A DNA stretch of 43,085 nucleotides from an uncultured Clostridia bacterium (GTDB lineage Bacteria > Bacillota > Clostridia > Oscillospirales > CAG-272). The DNA lies in assembly GCA_946407735.1 (NCBI GenBank), contig CAMJPL010000027.1:1-43085 (forward strand), written 5' to 3'. A program made the translations under genes and the position numbers. The notes under the pieces are model-generated. The model made no database searches. It was not told the origin of the DNA and saw only the letters and a program-made list of their open reading frames with translations. Below are positions 24,007-33,140 of this stretch, piece after piece (position 1 is the first letter of the stretch; every line of letters begins with the position of its first letter).

Positions 24007-25497
24007 TTGAAAAGGATAATATCGCTGCTTCTGAGTGTGATTATCGCCGTCGGGATAATTGCGTCCTGCGGGGAAAAGAAGGATGCCGACGCTGAATCGG
24101 GCGGGCAGGGCGCCCCGGTAAATGAGGCTGATGTCAAGACGGAAGAGACCGCGGCCGAAACGGAGCGAGTCCCTTATGACACATCGAACAGGGATTTCGG
24201 CGGATACGAGTTCGTTATCTGGAATTACGACAATTACACCGACAATACCTGGGACAGGAACACCATCCCGAGCGATATGGAATCGGAGGAGCTCAACGGC
24301 GAGATACTGAACGACGCGGTATACAACCGCAACAAAACGGTCGAGGAAGCTCTGAACATCTCGATAAAAGTCCAGCATAAGACAGCCGGCGAGCTGAATG
24401 ACGCGATAAACAAGAGCATCGCCAGCGGCTCGAACGACGTTGACGCCGCCTTTGTCCGTCTGTACAACTTCGGCGGATATATAACCAGCTCGTATCTGCT
24501 TGATCTGAGCGGGATATCGTCCTTCAATACCGACGCCGAATGGTATGACACGAAGGCGAACAGGGCGATCACGATAAGCGGCAGGTCGTTCGGTCTATTT
24601 ACCGACGCGGCGTATTTTGACAAGCTCTCGACGATCGTCACCTTCTTCAACCAGAAGCTCGCCGCCGATTATCAGATGGGCAACCTCTACGAGACCGTTG
24701 AAAACAATCAGTGGACGATGGACAGGCTGCTTGAGCTCGGCGCTCCTCTCTCGGCCGATCTCAACAACGACGGCAGCTTTGATATGTCCGATTCCTATCC
24801 TCTGTCCTGTCAGAATGACGCGGCCTATTATCTGCTTCACGGCGCCGATCTGAGGATCTGCGAGACCGATGACGGCGGCAGCGTCGTTTTCTCGCTGGAG
24901 GATCAGACAACCGTCGGCGTCATGCAGAAAATCTACGAGATCATGCAGGACCCCACGAAGTTCCTCAACCGCCAGACCTTCGGCGCCACCCTTTACGACG
25001 CGATAAATATGTTCTGCGAGAACCGCACCATGTTCCTTGTCCGTCCGCTCTTCTCGCTGTTCCAGATGAGAGACATGGAGGCCGACTTCGGCATTCTTCC
25101 CGTCCCGAAGATGCGCGAGAACCAGCAGTCGTACGGATCGGCGGTAAATCCCTACGCCGCGACGATAATGGTCATACCGATGTCGGTATCCGATCCCGAG
25201 AGGAGCGGGGCCGTGATCGACATGATGTCGTGGGAATCGCATTACAGCGTCATAGATCCTCTTTATTCCAACGTCCTCGGAAACAAGCTGGTCAGGGACG
25301 AGGGAGCGCCCGAGATGCTGGATATCGTCTTTGACAGCATCGTATGCGATATCGGACTCGTCTTCAACTTCGGCGGCGTGGTCGACAGCCTGATCTCGAA
25401 CAAGAGCACCGACGTCGTTTCGATGACGGCAAAGATAAAGAACAAGGTCGAGAAGGAGATCGACAAGCTCAACAGCTTCATCGCCGGTATGGAGTGA
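24007..25497 (+). CDS. Extracellular solute-binding lipoprotein (orphan)
   Basis: 496 residues, starting at a TTG preceded by GAGG at seven bases. Lipoprotein signal with lipobox IASC and acceptor C21, an acidic Glu/Thr linker, then a type-1 (carbohydrate-class) solute-binding fold, e.g. ELNGEILNDAVYNRNKTVEE, the DFGILPVPKM strand, and a C-terminal helix EKEIDKLNSF. Residues 251-262 (DLNNDGSFDMSD) have the spacing of an EF-hand/dockerin-like calcium loop. No permease or ATPase genes are adjacent, so it is an orphan binding protein that would need a permease encoded elsewhere. It shares overall design, though not close sequence, with the binding protein at 41039-42535. Substrate unknown, probably an oligosaccharide. 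It has its own promoter and terminator. Confidence 0.85.
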   Translation: MKRIISLLLSVIIAVGIIASCGEKKDADAESGGQGAPVNEADVKTEETAAETERVPYDTSNRDFGGYEFVIWNYDNYTDNTWDRNTIPSDMESEELNGEILNDAVYNRNKTVEEALNISIKVQHKTAGELNDAINKSIASGSNDVDAAFVRLYNFGGYITSSYLLDLSGISSFNTDAEWYDTKANRAITISGRSFGLFTDAAYFDKLSTIVTFFNQKLAADYQMGNLYETVENNQWTMDRLLELGAPLSADLNNDGSFDMSDSYPLSCQNDAAYYLLHGADLRICETDDGGSVVFSLEDQTTVGVMQKIYEIMQDPTKFLNRQTFGATLYDAINMFCENRTMFLVRPLFSLFQMRDMEADFGILPVPKMRENQQSYGSAVNPYAATIMVIPMSVSDPERSGAVIDMMSWESHYSVIDPLYSNVLGNKLVRDEGAPEMLDIVFDSIVCDIGLVFNFGGVVDSLISNKSTDVVSMTAKIKNKVEKEIDKLNSFIAGME

Positions 25498-25525
25498 TAC
25501 CCTCCCGGCGCGGATATCAATACAG

Positions 25526-25549
25526 AAAACGGCTCGAAAGAGCCGTTTT
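25526..25549. terminator. Terminator between binding protein and DUF6259-like gene
   Basis: Ten-bp perfect stem AAAACGGCTC/GAGCCGTTTT with a GAAA tetraloop between convergent genes. The arms carry their own A and T runs, so it should act in both directions. Confidence 0.9.
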
Positions 25550-25559
25550 CTCGTCGTAT

Positions 25560-27584
25560 TTACTTGAGCTCGATGACCTTGAAGGAAGAAGGCGCCATTT
25601 CAATATCCATCTTCGCCGGGCAGGATATCCCGTATTCCTCCGGATAAAGCCCGAACGACGCTGACGCGGGTTCATCGGAGATGTTAGCGGCGATGAAGAC
25701 GGTGCGCTTCTTTTCGACGTCCTGCCATACTCCCGCCGATACCTGCTCCATCGTTATCCCGGACGAGGTGACCGGCGGAAGGGAGCATGTCACCTTCGGC
25801 GGTCTGAGAAGCGTGCTCTGGAATATCGGCGAATAACGGTATCTTATATCGGCCGCCTGCCTGAGGAACGCCATCCGCTTGTCTTTATAGACGACGTCGG
25901 CGTTGAGCCAGCCAAGCTGCTGACCGTAAAGAAGCCCCTGAGCGATGTTGAAGCGGAAATACATATCGTCGTCTCTCGTCGCTCCGTCGGTGTATCTGCC
26001 CAGCATCTGGACATATCTGGTGTAGACGGCGGGGAAGGCCGGCACTCCGTCACCGCAGGTCCATACCCACGTGAGGAAGCCGTCAAAGCTCCTCATATAG
26101 GCTTCGCCGTTCGATTCGGTGTAGTAGAAGGAATCGTCAGGCTTTTCGGCGCTTATCTCAGCCATCATCCTGTTGTAGCCATCCGACCAGTAGCTCCCGC
26201 CGCCGGGAAGATGGCTGTGCTCTGGATTTCGGCAGGGCAGCGGAGCGACCGCGCCGATCTGATCGAAATAGATGCCGTCGACGGGAAGCTCGGCCTCTAT
26301 GCAGCGGGCGACGTCTCTTATTATCCTTCGCCATCCGCCGAATGATGGACAGATCGGAGCAAGCTTTGTCTGACTGCCGTCCGCCTTCTTCTGAGGGTAA
26401 GGGACGAAGAACCGGCTGCCGTCGGGCAGTATGACCGCGCCTTTGTGTCCGGTGTTGGCGAAATTCGTTTCAAAGCCCTCGTCGGCGTCCTCCATCTCCC
26501 AGCTGACGGCGTTGATGTACGGGAAGACGTACAGCCCGGCTTCTTTTAGCTTCTTGATCCCCTGAACGAATTCCTCCCTCGCCGGAAGAAAATGCGGATA
26601 ATTGATGTTGAAGGGGATCTCATGCCAGTTGTAAACCTGATATCCGACCGGCACACCGAGCGCTTCTTTCAGCTTTATCGGCGCGTCGATCCAGTAGTCC
26701 TTCCCGTACCTCTCGGAGACGGCGGCGAGGGTCATCGGACGTGCGTCACGCTGAGCTTCGGAATTCGGGATATAATCGCAGATCCAGAAAGCGATGTCCT
26801 TGAATTTCCCAGGCGTGTCGGGGCGTCCCTTCATAGGCAGCCAGGAGGCTTTTTTGACGACAAAATCCTTGTATATCATCGCCGCGTCGTACCAGTCGCC
26901 GCGCATCACCTGCCAACGCGCGCATCCGCCGAGCGAGAAGGAGTTTGCCACAGTCCCGGCGCCGACAGCCGGGAAGATCGCTTCGATCCGCCCCTGACCT
27001 TCTGAAGCCGTCACCGTGAAGGTCTTCATGCACGGAGCCGGATCGTGTATGCCGAGATATATCCCGCCGCTTTCGCCCCAGAAAGCGAAATACTGCATCG
27101 AGCCGATATGTCCCGGGTAGTCAAAGACTCCTGAATATCCGTTCTTTCCGGCGTTTCTGATGACCCGCCCGCTGCGCTCCGGCGTGAACAGATTCAGTTC
27201 TCCTCCCGATACTGACGGCAGAGGATAGGTGACAGACGAGACGGAGCATCTTTCATCGTCGTTTATGATATCCGCCGTCCATGATATTCCGGTATCGTCC
27301 GCCGTCCCGGTAACGGCGGCGGTGACGTCATATTTTTCGTCCCCGTTTATAATCCCGCTCAGCCAGATCCTGATAAGGCCGTCGGTATGAGTAATCCTGA
27401 CAAGGCCCCATCCGGATGACGAATCGAAATACATCGTTTCTCCCGGGCGCTTTTCGAGCGTGATACGGAAGAGAGGGGATGAGATGATATCTATGTCGCC
27501 GAATCGGCCTGTATCAATGCAGATCCCGTTGTCGGAGGATGACAGCGAAAGTGTCCATGCTGGCTTTGAAATCGTGTAGATCAT
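25560..27584 (-). CDS. DUF6259-like TIM-barrel protein, candidate glycoside hydrolase
   Basis: 674 residues from the ATG at 27584 (a TTG three codons upstream is possible; neither has a strong ribosome binding site). The N-terminal 240 residues are a beta-sandwich of the type seen before GH36/GH97-like barrels. A TIM barrel follows: VGYQVYNWHEIPFN, LYVFPYINAVSWE, VDGIYFDQIGAV and FYYTESNGEAYM. The Asp in GIYFDQ and the Glu in YTESNGE sit at strand ends where retaining glycosidases keep their catalytic pair. The C terminus is a small beta domain (VFIAANISDE). From memory this layout matches DUF6259, which has no assigned activity that I know of. No signal peptide. It is convergent with an orphan sugar-binding-type lipoprotein. 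Confidence 0.7.
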   Translation of the reverse strand: MIYTISKPAWTLSLSSSDNGICIDTGRFGDIDIISSPLFRITLEKRPGETMYFDSSSGWGLVRITHTDGLIRIWLSGIINGDEKYDVTAAVTGTADDTGISWTADIINDDERCSVSSVTYPLPSVSGGELNLFTPERSGRVIRNAGKNGYSGVFDYPGHIGSMQYFAFWGESGGIYLGIHDPAPCMKTFTVTASEGQGRIEAIFPAVGAGTVANSFSLGGCARWQVMRGDWYDAAMIYKDFVVKKASWLPMKGRPDTPGKFKDIAFWICDYIPNSEAQRDARPMTLAAVSERYGKDYWIDAPIKLKEALGVPVGYQVYNWHEIPFNINYPHFLPAREEFVQGIKKLKEAGLYVFPYINAVSWEMEDADEGFETNFANTGHKGAVILPDGSRFFVPYPQKKADGSQTKLAPICPSFGGWRRIIRDVARCIEAELPVDGIYFDQIGAVAPLPCRNPEHSHLPGGGSYWSDGYNRMMAEISAEKPDDSFYYTESNGEAYMRSFDGFLTWVWTCGDGVPAFPAVYTRYVQMLGRYTDGATRDDDMYFRFNIAQGLLYGQQLGWLNADVVYKDKRMAFLRQAADIRYRYSPIFQSTLLRPPKVTCSLPPVTSSGITMEQVSAGVWQDVEKKRTVFIAANISDEPASASFGLYPEEYGISCPAKMDIEMAPSSFKVIELK

Positions 27585-27653
27585 GTGGGTCAATTAGTTC
27601 GGAAGGGTGGAGTTTATGGATGACATGAACTGTATATCTATATCTATATTTAT

Positions 27654-27682
27654 ATTATAATTTGTAGTGCAGAGGTTTTCAA
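27654..27682 (-). promoter_or_regulatory. Sigma70 promoter of the DUF6259-like gene
   Basis: On the minus strand: -35 TTGAAA (27677-27682), 17-bp spacer, -10 TATAAT (27654-27659), about 70 bp before the ATG. The leader contains a short TATATC/TATAGA tandem of unclear meaning. Confidence 0.8.
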
Positions 27683-28020
27683 CTGTAATTGTGTAAAAAT
27701 GTGATGTAAATGAATGTATTCTTTTTGGTCTTCGATTAAAAAAGGATACTAATTACTAGTTTGACAAATAAATCTTTTATACAGTCCCATCTGTCATAAG
27801 AAAATCAAGGCTATTCTTAAAATGCGTTATTAATTGAATGAATGCTGACACTGTAAAAGCTTAGATTTGTATATTTCTTTTCATCTTGAAAGTGTAATTC
27901 CTCAGGGAGTATGCTGTCTGATCATATTTTATATGCCCGTATCTGCCGCCTATATCAGCCGTGCCGCCTTAAATGCCATAAAAATATATATCAGATCGGA
28001 GTGACAGGAGCAGAACGGAG
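27683..28020. other. AT-rich intergenic region between divergent promoters
   Basis: About 340 bp with no convincing reading frame, no strong hairpin and no recognised riboswitch. A TTGACA occurs near 27761 without a matching -10. It may hold binding sites for the AraC-type regulator of the operon that starts at 28122, but I could not identify a repeated motif. Confidence 0.5.
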
Positions 28021-28049
28021 TTGAAAACTATTCGCCGTTGTGGTATAAT
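28021..28049 (+). promoter_or_regulatory. Sigma70 promoter of the MptD-AraC-ABC-ECF operon
   Basis: -35 TTGAAA (28021-28026), 17-bp spacer, -10 TATAAT (28044-28049), about 73 bp before the first ATG. Confidence 0.85.
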
Positions 28050-28121
28050 ATTATCGTCTTTCAGCAAGACATATATTTTTTGACAACGAGTTAGAACAGT
28101 CTAATCGCCGCGGAGGTACAT

Positions 28122-28688
28122 ATGAAAGGGAAAGATCTTATCAACATCGGCATTTTCTCGGCAATCTATTTCGTGATCGTGTTCATCGTCGCGATGCTCG
28201 GCATGATACCGGTATTTCTGCCGCTGCTGTCAGTGCTGGTACCGCTCATAGGCGGGATCGTCTTCATGCTCTTTCTGACACGGGTAAAGAAATTCGGCAT
28301 GATATGGATAATGAGCAGCATCATGGGCATCATGATGCTGCTCACCGGTATGAGCTGGCCGCCGCTTGCGATATCCGTCGTAAGCGGACTGATCGCCGAG
28401 CTCGTCTATCGAAGCGGAAATTATCAGAGCGCGTCAAAAGCGGTGCTTACGAACGGCGTGTTCAGTCTGTGGGTCGCCGGGAATTATCTGCCTCTTTTCT
28501 TCGATGCCGAGTCATACTGGGCTTCCCGTCAGAACTACGGACAGGATTATATTGACGCGGTAACGAAGCTGATGCCGGCATGGATGTGCCCCGTGACATT
28601 TATCGCAGCTTTCGTATGCGGCATAATAGGCGGTCTTATCGGCAGAAGGCTGATGAAAAAGCACTTTGAAAAGGCCGGGATCGTATGA
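28122..28688 (+). CDS. MptD/Trep_Strep-family ECF transporter S component
   Basis: 188 residues; GGAGG precedes the ATG. A small integral membrane protein with about five hydrophobic helices and the family's opening LINIGIFSAIYFVIVFIV, then VPLIGGIVFMLFLTRVKKFG and a C-terminal IIGGLIGRRLMKKHFEKAG. Trep_Strep/MptD proteins are regarded as substrate-capture (S) components of energy-coupling-factor transporters. EcfT and EcfA genes follow in the same operon, which supports that role. The substrate is not defined by sequence. First gene of six; its TGA overlaps the next ATG. Confidence 0.85.
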   Translation: MKGKDLINIGIFSAIYFVIVFIVAMLGMIPVFLPLLSVLVPLIGGIVFMLFLTRVKKFGMIWIMSSIMGIMMLLTGMSWPPLAISVVSGLIAELVYRSGNYQSASKAVLTNGVFSLWVAGNYLPLFFDAESYWASRQNYGQDYIDAVTKLMPAWMCPVTFIAAFVCGIIGGLIGRRLMKKHFEKAGIV

Positions 28689-29662
28689 GCGGAGATATCT
28701 TTGACTATCTGGATCAGGCCGGCTTCGGCTCGAATGTCCATGAGATCGCGGCAGAGGAAGAGTGCCGCGTCCTCAGGCTGGATGATGAATCGGGAGAAGG
28801 CTTCATGACCATGTATCGGGTATTCGACGGCATTTATCTGATGTACAACGATTTTCATCTTCAAAGCTGCAGATCGGAATATCAGAACGCGGATACCGCG
28901 CTCTGCATCGATCACTGCCGGGAAGGGCGAATCGAACACGAGAATCTGTTCGGAGACCGATACTATATGGAGGCGGGCGATCTGCGCATCGACAGGCGTG
29001 TCCATCATGAGGGGAAGACAGAGCTCCCGCTGTCCCATTATCACGGCATCACGATCGGTTTTCTTCGGGGAACCGCGCAGGAATCGCTCAGACATGAGAT
29101 GCCTTTCCTTTCGGCTGATCCGGAACTGCTCGGTGATAAATTCTGCCGTGACGATACTGAGTTCCTGATCCGCGCCAATGAGCCGCTGAATTCCGTCTTT
29201 TCACAGCTGTACCGCGCGCCGAAAAGCGGACGTCTCGATTATTTCCGTGTGAAAACGGCGGAGCTGCTTCTTCTGCTTTCGGATATGGATATCGACGCGT
29301 ATTCCGACCGGCACAGATACTTTCCCGCGGGCCAGACGGCCAAGGTAAAGGAAATACATTCATATATAACTGAAAGGCTGAACAAGACGTTTACCGTGAA
29401 TGAGCTTTCCGAAATATCGGGAATGCCTTCCGCCTCCCTGCGCAAGGTATTCAAGGCGGTATACGGGGCGCCGTTCTATCAGTATATGAAGGCGTATAAA
29501 ATGAAAGCCGTGTCTGAAATGCTCATAGCGGAACGCGGTGTGAATATCGCGGACATCGCTCAGCGGCTCGGTTATGACAACGCGTCTAAATTTTCCGCGG
29601 CGTTCCGTGATGTCATGGGCGTCACGCCGCAAAAATACCGCAGCAGAGAAGAGGATTTGTAA
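28685..29662 (+). CDS. AraC-family transcriptional regulator
   Basis: 325 residues. The N-terminal 215 residues form a sensor region without a recognised cupin signature (DHCREGRIEHENL, LSHYHGITIGF). The C-terminal 100 residues have two helix-turn-helix motifs: FTVNELSEISGMPSASLRKV and VNIADIAQRLGYDNASKFSA, ending GVTPQKYR, the classic AraC/XylS tail. It is translationally coupled to the S-component gene before it and the ABC gene after it. AraC regulators of this kind (for example YbtA in the yersiniabactin system) activate uptake operons in response to the ligand; here it most likely controls its own six-gene operon. Confidence 0.92.
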   Translation: MSGDIFDYLDQAGFGSNVHEIAAEEECRVLRLDDESGEGFMTMYRVFDGIYLMYNDFHLQSCRSEYQNADTALCIDHCREGRIEHENLFGDRYYMEAGDLRIDRRVHHEGKTELPLSHYHGITIGFLRGTAQESLRHEMPFLSADPELLGDKFCRDDTEFLIRANEPLNSVFSQLYRAPKSGRLDYFRVKTAELLLLLSDMDIDAYSDRHRYFPAGQTAKVKEIHSYITERLNKTFTVNELSEISGMPSASLRKVFKAVYGAPFYQYMKAYKMKAVSEMLIAERGVNIADIAQRLGYDNASKFSAAFRDVMGVTPQKYRSREEDL

Positions 29663-31413
29663 TGGGAAAGGATCGAAACGGCTCGTTCGGCTGGCTGCTC
29701 AGCCAGTCGGGCGAACGCAGGGGAAAATTCATCATAAGCGTTGCGCTTGCTGCCGCCAGCACGCTCTGCGGCATCGTCCCGTATTATTTCATCGCGCTGA
29801 TCGTAAAAGCTCTGCTCGCGGGCAGCGCGGATACAGCCGTGTATATCAGGAACTTCGCGATCATACTCGCGCTGTGGCTCGGACACTCGCTGTTTCACGC
29901 GCTGTCGACCGCCGAATCGCATCTCGCGACCTTCCACACGCTTGCCGTCATCCGCAAAAAGGCGCTTGACAAGCTCGCGAGGATGCCGCTCGGAGATGTG
30001 ATAGGTCAGCCCTCCGGCGCGCTTAAAAGCACGATAGTCGAACGTGTCGACAGCATAGAAACAACGCTGGCGCATATCCTTCCGGAATTCACGACCGGGA
30101 TCGGCGCGCCGGTCATTATTCTGATCTGCGTGTTCACGGTCAGCTGGAAGCTCGGGCTTGCCGCGCTGATCACGGTGCCTATCGGTATCGCCTGCTACGC
30201 TCTGATGATGTTTGGCTATGAAGAGAATTACGGCAGGACGGTCCGGGCCACGAAAGCGCTCAACGCTGTGACGGCGGAATACATCAACGGCATCGAGGTC
30301 ATAAAGGTATTCGGAAAGGCGCAGTCCAGCTATGAAAAATTCGCCGCTGCCGCAAAGGAAAGCGCCTCCAGCTTTGTCGACTGGATGCGAAGGTGCAATG
30401 TCTACATGACGTTTGCCATGTGCATCATGCCAGCGACGATGCTCTCCGTACTGCCCATCGGCGGTATTATGGCGATGCGCGGAACGATCAGCCCGGCTGA
30501 TTTCATAACCGTCATCATCCTGACCGTCGGACTTATCGAGCCGCTGATCGGCGTCATGTCTTATTCCGATGATATCGCGCAGATGGATACGATAGTGACG
30601 GAGGTCAGGAATATAATCGACGCGCCGGAGATGGTACGCCCCGAAAAGCTGACGCGGACGATCGTCGGCGGCGAGATCGTTCTGGACGATATTCATTTCG
30701 CATACGGTGAGACAGAGGTCATTCACGGGATCTCCATGACGATCCGTCAGGGGGAATTCGTCGCTCTGGTCGGACCGTCCGGCAGCGGAAAATCCACCGC
30801 GGCGAGGCTGATAGCCGGCCTTTGGGATGTCAGCAAAGGCAGCATTTCTCTCGGCGGCGTGAATATCAGGGATATCCCGCTCGATGATTATAACGACAAG
30901 ATCGCCTTTGTTTCGCAGGATAATTACCTCTTCGATCTTTCCGTGCGCGAGAATATCCGCCTCGGCAACCAGTCAGCGTCCGATAAAGATGTCGAAGGAG
31001 CGGCGAAGCGATGCGGCTGCCATGATTTCATCATGGGACTGGAAAACGGGTATGATACGATAGTCGGATCTTCCGGCGGACACCTTTCGGGCGGCGAGCG
31101 TCAGCGCATTTCCATCGCCCGCGCGATGCTGAAAAACGCCGAAATCATAATTCTTGATGAAGCCACATCCTATACCGACCCCGAAAACGAAGCACTTATC
31201 CAGCGCAGCGTCGCGGGGCTTGTCAGAGGCAAAACCCTGATCGTCATAGCGCACAGGCTTTCCACCGTCATAAACGCCGACAGGATATATGTCATAAAGG
31301 ACGGGAATATCGAGGAACAGGGCAGCCACGAAGAGCTTCTTGAAAACGGCGGGCTTTACAGCTCGATGTGGGCGGCGCATATTTCTTCAAAGGACGGTGA
31401 CGACGATGTTTAA
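29662..31413 (+). CDS. ABC transporter, fused permease-ATPase, first half (YbtP/IrtA-like)
   Basis: 583 residues. An exporter-fold membrane domain with six helices (about 1-310) is followed by a complete nucleotide-binding domain: Walker A GPSGSGKST, Q-loop SQDN, signature LSGGERQR, Walker B IIILDEAT and H-loop IAHRL. The start overlaps the AraC stop by one base, and its 3' end overlaps the next ABC gene by eight bases. Pairing with a second half-transporter suggests a heterodimer. YbtPQ and IrtAB are siderophore importers with exactly this exporter-like fold, and the presence of an AraC regulator supports uptake rather than export, though export cannot be ruled out. Confidence 0.92.
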   Translation: MGKDRNGSFGWLLSQSGERRGKFIISVALAAASTLCGIVPYYFIALIVKALLAGSADTAVYIRNFAIILALWLGHSLFHALSTAESHLATFHTLAVIRKKALDKLARMPLGDVIGQPSGALKSTIVERVDSIETTLAHILPEFTTGIGAPVIILICVFTVSWKLGLAALITVPIGIACYALMMFGYEENYGRTVRATKALNAVTAEYINGIEVIKVFGKAQSSYEKFAAAAKESASSFVDWMRRCNVYMTFAMCIMPATMLSVLPIGGIMAMRGTISPADFITVIILTVGLIEPLIGVMSYSDDIAQMDTIVTEVRNIIDAPEMVRPEKLTRTIVGGEIVLDDIHFAYGETEVIHGISMTIRQGEFVALVGPSGSGKSTAARLIAGLWDVSKGSISLGGVNIRDIPLDDYNDKIAFVSQDNYLFDLSVRENIRLGNQSASDKDVEGAAKRCGCHDFIMGLENGYDTIVGSSGGHLSGGERQRISIARAMLKNAEIIILDEATSYTDPENEALIQRSVAGLVRGKTLIVIAHRLSTVINADRIYVIKDGNIEEQGSHEELLENGGLYSSMWAAHISSKDGDDDV

Positions 31414-33139
31414 GATACTCGGGAACTTCTTCGCTTTCTGCGATGCCGGGGACAGGAAGCGCTTTTACGCTTCCATCGTTCTCAGTCTGTTTCAGGCGAT
31501 GTTTGAAGCCCTGAAAATTCCCGCGCTCGCCTGTATGGTAAAAGCGCTTCTTGAAAATGATGTTACAGCCAATACCTGCGTCACCTGCCTGTGTGTCATG
31601 ATCGTCAGCGTGATCGGCTCCGGCATCGTCAAATCCAAGGCAACCATGCTCCAGACAGAAGGAGGATACAACACCTGCGCGAATAAGCGGATGCGGATCG
31701 CGGAGCATCTTCGCTATCTGCCGATGGGATATTACAGCGAAAACAGTCTCGGACGCATTATGTCGGTAGCGACCAACACGATGCAGAATCTCGAAAATGT
31801 CGCGACGCGTGTGGTCATGCTCGTCTGCTCAGGCCTGCTTTCGACCGCTGTCATTACGGTCATGCTGCTGTTCTTTGACTGGCGGATCGGCTTGATCCTC
31901 TGTGCCGGACTTGCGGTGTTCTTTCTGATAAACAGCGGCATGATGAAAGCCTCGGCGGATATGGCGAAGCAGAAGCTGGAAAAGGATTCCGCGCTTGTGG
32001 CGAAAGTAATTGAATACATTCAGGGCATTTTCGAGGTCAGGACATTCCGCCTGACCGGCAGCAGAAGCAAAGACCTCAACACGGCGATAGACGAGAATGA
32101 GCGTGCGAATTCCGAAATGGAATTAAAGCTTATCCCGTATATGACGCTGCAGAGCTTCTGGCTTAAAGCTCTCGGAACGGCGATAGCCGCGGTGTCGGTC
32201 CTGCTTCATACCGGCGGGAATATGGATCTGCTGACAACAATAATTATGATCATCAGCTCCTATCTTATCTATGCCCAGCTTGACAACGCGGGGAAATATT
32301 CGGCGCTGCTGAGAACGGTCGATGTGTCCGTAAGACAGGCGAACGAGATCCTCGCGGCGCCGCAGATGGATATCTCGGGAAAAGACATAACTCCGGCGCA
32401 TTATGACATCAAGGCCGAAAACATCGGGTTTGCCTATGAGAAAAAGAAGATCATCGACGGAGTAACCCTGAATATCCCCGAGCACACCAAGGCCGCTCTG
32501 GTCGGCCCGTCCGGCAGAGGAAAGACCACTCTTACGTCGCTGCTGTCAAGGTTCTGGGACGTCGATGAGGGAAGCGTGTCGCTCGACGGAAGAGATGTGC
32601 GTGAGTACAGCATGGACTCGCTGATGAAAAATTACAGCTTTGTGTTCCAGAGGGTCTATCTGTTTGCGGATACCATTGCCAACAATATCCGCTTCGGTCA
32701 GCCGGACGCACCGATGGAAAAGGTCATAGACGTCGCGAAAAAGGCCTGCTGCCATGATTTTATCGAGCGGCTTCCGGACGGGTACAACACAGTTATCGGC
32801 GAGGGCGGGGCATCGCTTTCCGGCGGTGAAAAGCAGCGCATATCGATAGCCCGCGCGATCATGAAGGACGCGCCGATCATCGTACTCGATGAAGCCACGG
32901 CGAATGTGGACCCGGAAAACGAAGCCGAGCTTATGAACGCTATCGAAGCGCTTACAAAAGAAAAGACGATCATAATGATCGCACACAGACTGAAAACCGT
33001 CAGAAGCGCTGATCGGATATTTGTCATCGACGGCGGCAGGATCGCACAGCAGGGCACTCATGATTCGCTGATGCGGGAGGACGGCATTTACCGCAGATTT
33101 GTGGAAAGCAGACGTGAAGCCGCCTCGTGGAGACTTTGA
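31406..33139 (+). CDS. ABC transporter, fused permease-ATPase, second half (YbtQ/IrtB-like)
   Basis: 577 residues from the ATG at 31406 (MFKILGNFFAFCDAGDR); the longer frame inside the preceding gene was rejected. Six-helix domain, then an ATPase domain with Walker A GPSGRGKTT, QRVYLF after the Q-loop, signature LSGGEKQR, Walker B IIVLDEAT and IAHRL. Both sites look catalytically intact, unlike many heterodimeric exporters that have one degenerate half. It overlaps the first half-transporter by eight bases and is followed one base later by the EcfT gene. It probably forms a heterodimer with the 29662-31413 product. Confidence 0.92.
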   Translation: MFKILGNFFAFCDAGDRKRFYASIVLSLFQAMFEALKIPALACMVKALLENDVTANTCVTCLCVMIVSVIGSGIVKSKATMLQTEGGYNTCANKRMRIAEHLRYLPMGYYSENSLGRIMSVATNTMQNLENVATRVVMLVCSGLLSTAVITVMLLFFDWRIGLILCAGLAVFFLINSGMMKASADMAKQKLEKDSALVAKVIEYIQGIFEVRTFRLTGSRSKDLNTAIDENERANSEMELKLIPYMTLQSFWLKALGTAIAAVSVLLHTGGNMDLLTTIIMIISSYLIYAQLDNAGKYSALLRTVDVSVRQANEILAAPQMDISGKDITPAHYDIKAENIGFAYEKKKIIDGVTLNIPEHTKAALVGPSGRGKTTLTSLLSRFWDVDEGSVSLDGRDVREYSMDSLMKNYSFVFQRVYLFADTIANNIRFGQPDAPMEKVIDVAKKACCHDFIERLPDGYNTVIGEGGASLSGGEKQRISIARAIMKDAPIIVLDEATANVDPENEAELMNAIEALTKEKTIIMIAHRLKTVRSADRIFVIDGGRIAQQGTHDSLMREDGIYRRFVESRREAASWRL

Positions 33140-33140
33140 A

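Noticed and set aside
27620..27660. TATATC/TATAGA tandem in the DUF6259-like gene leader
   Set aside because: Short AT-rich microsatellite next to a -10 box; no evidence of a function beyond the promoter.
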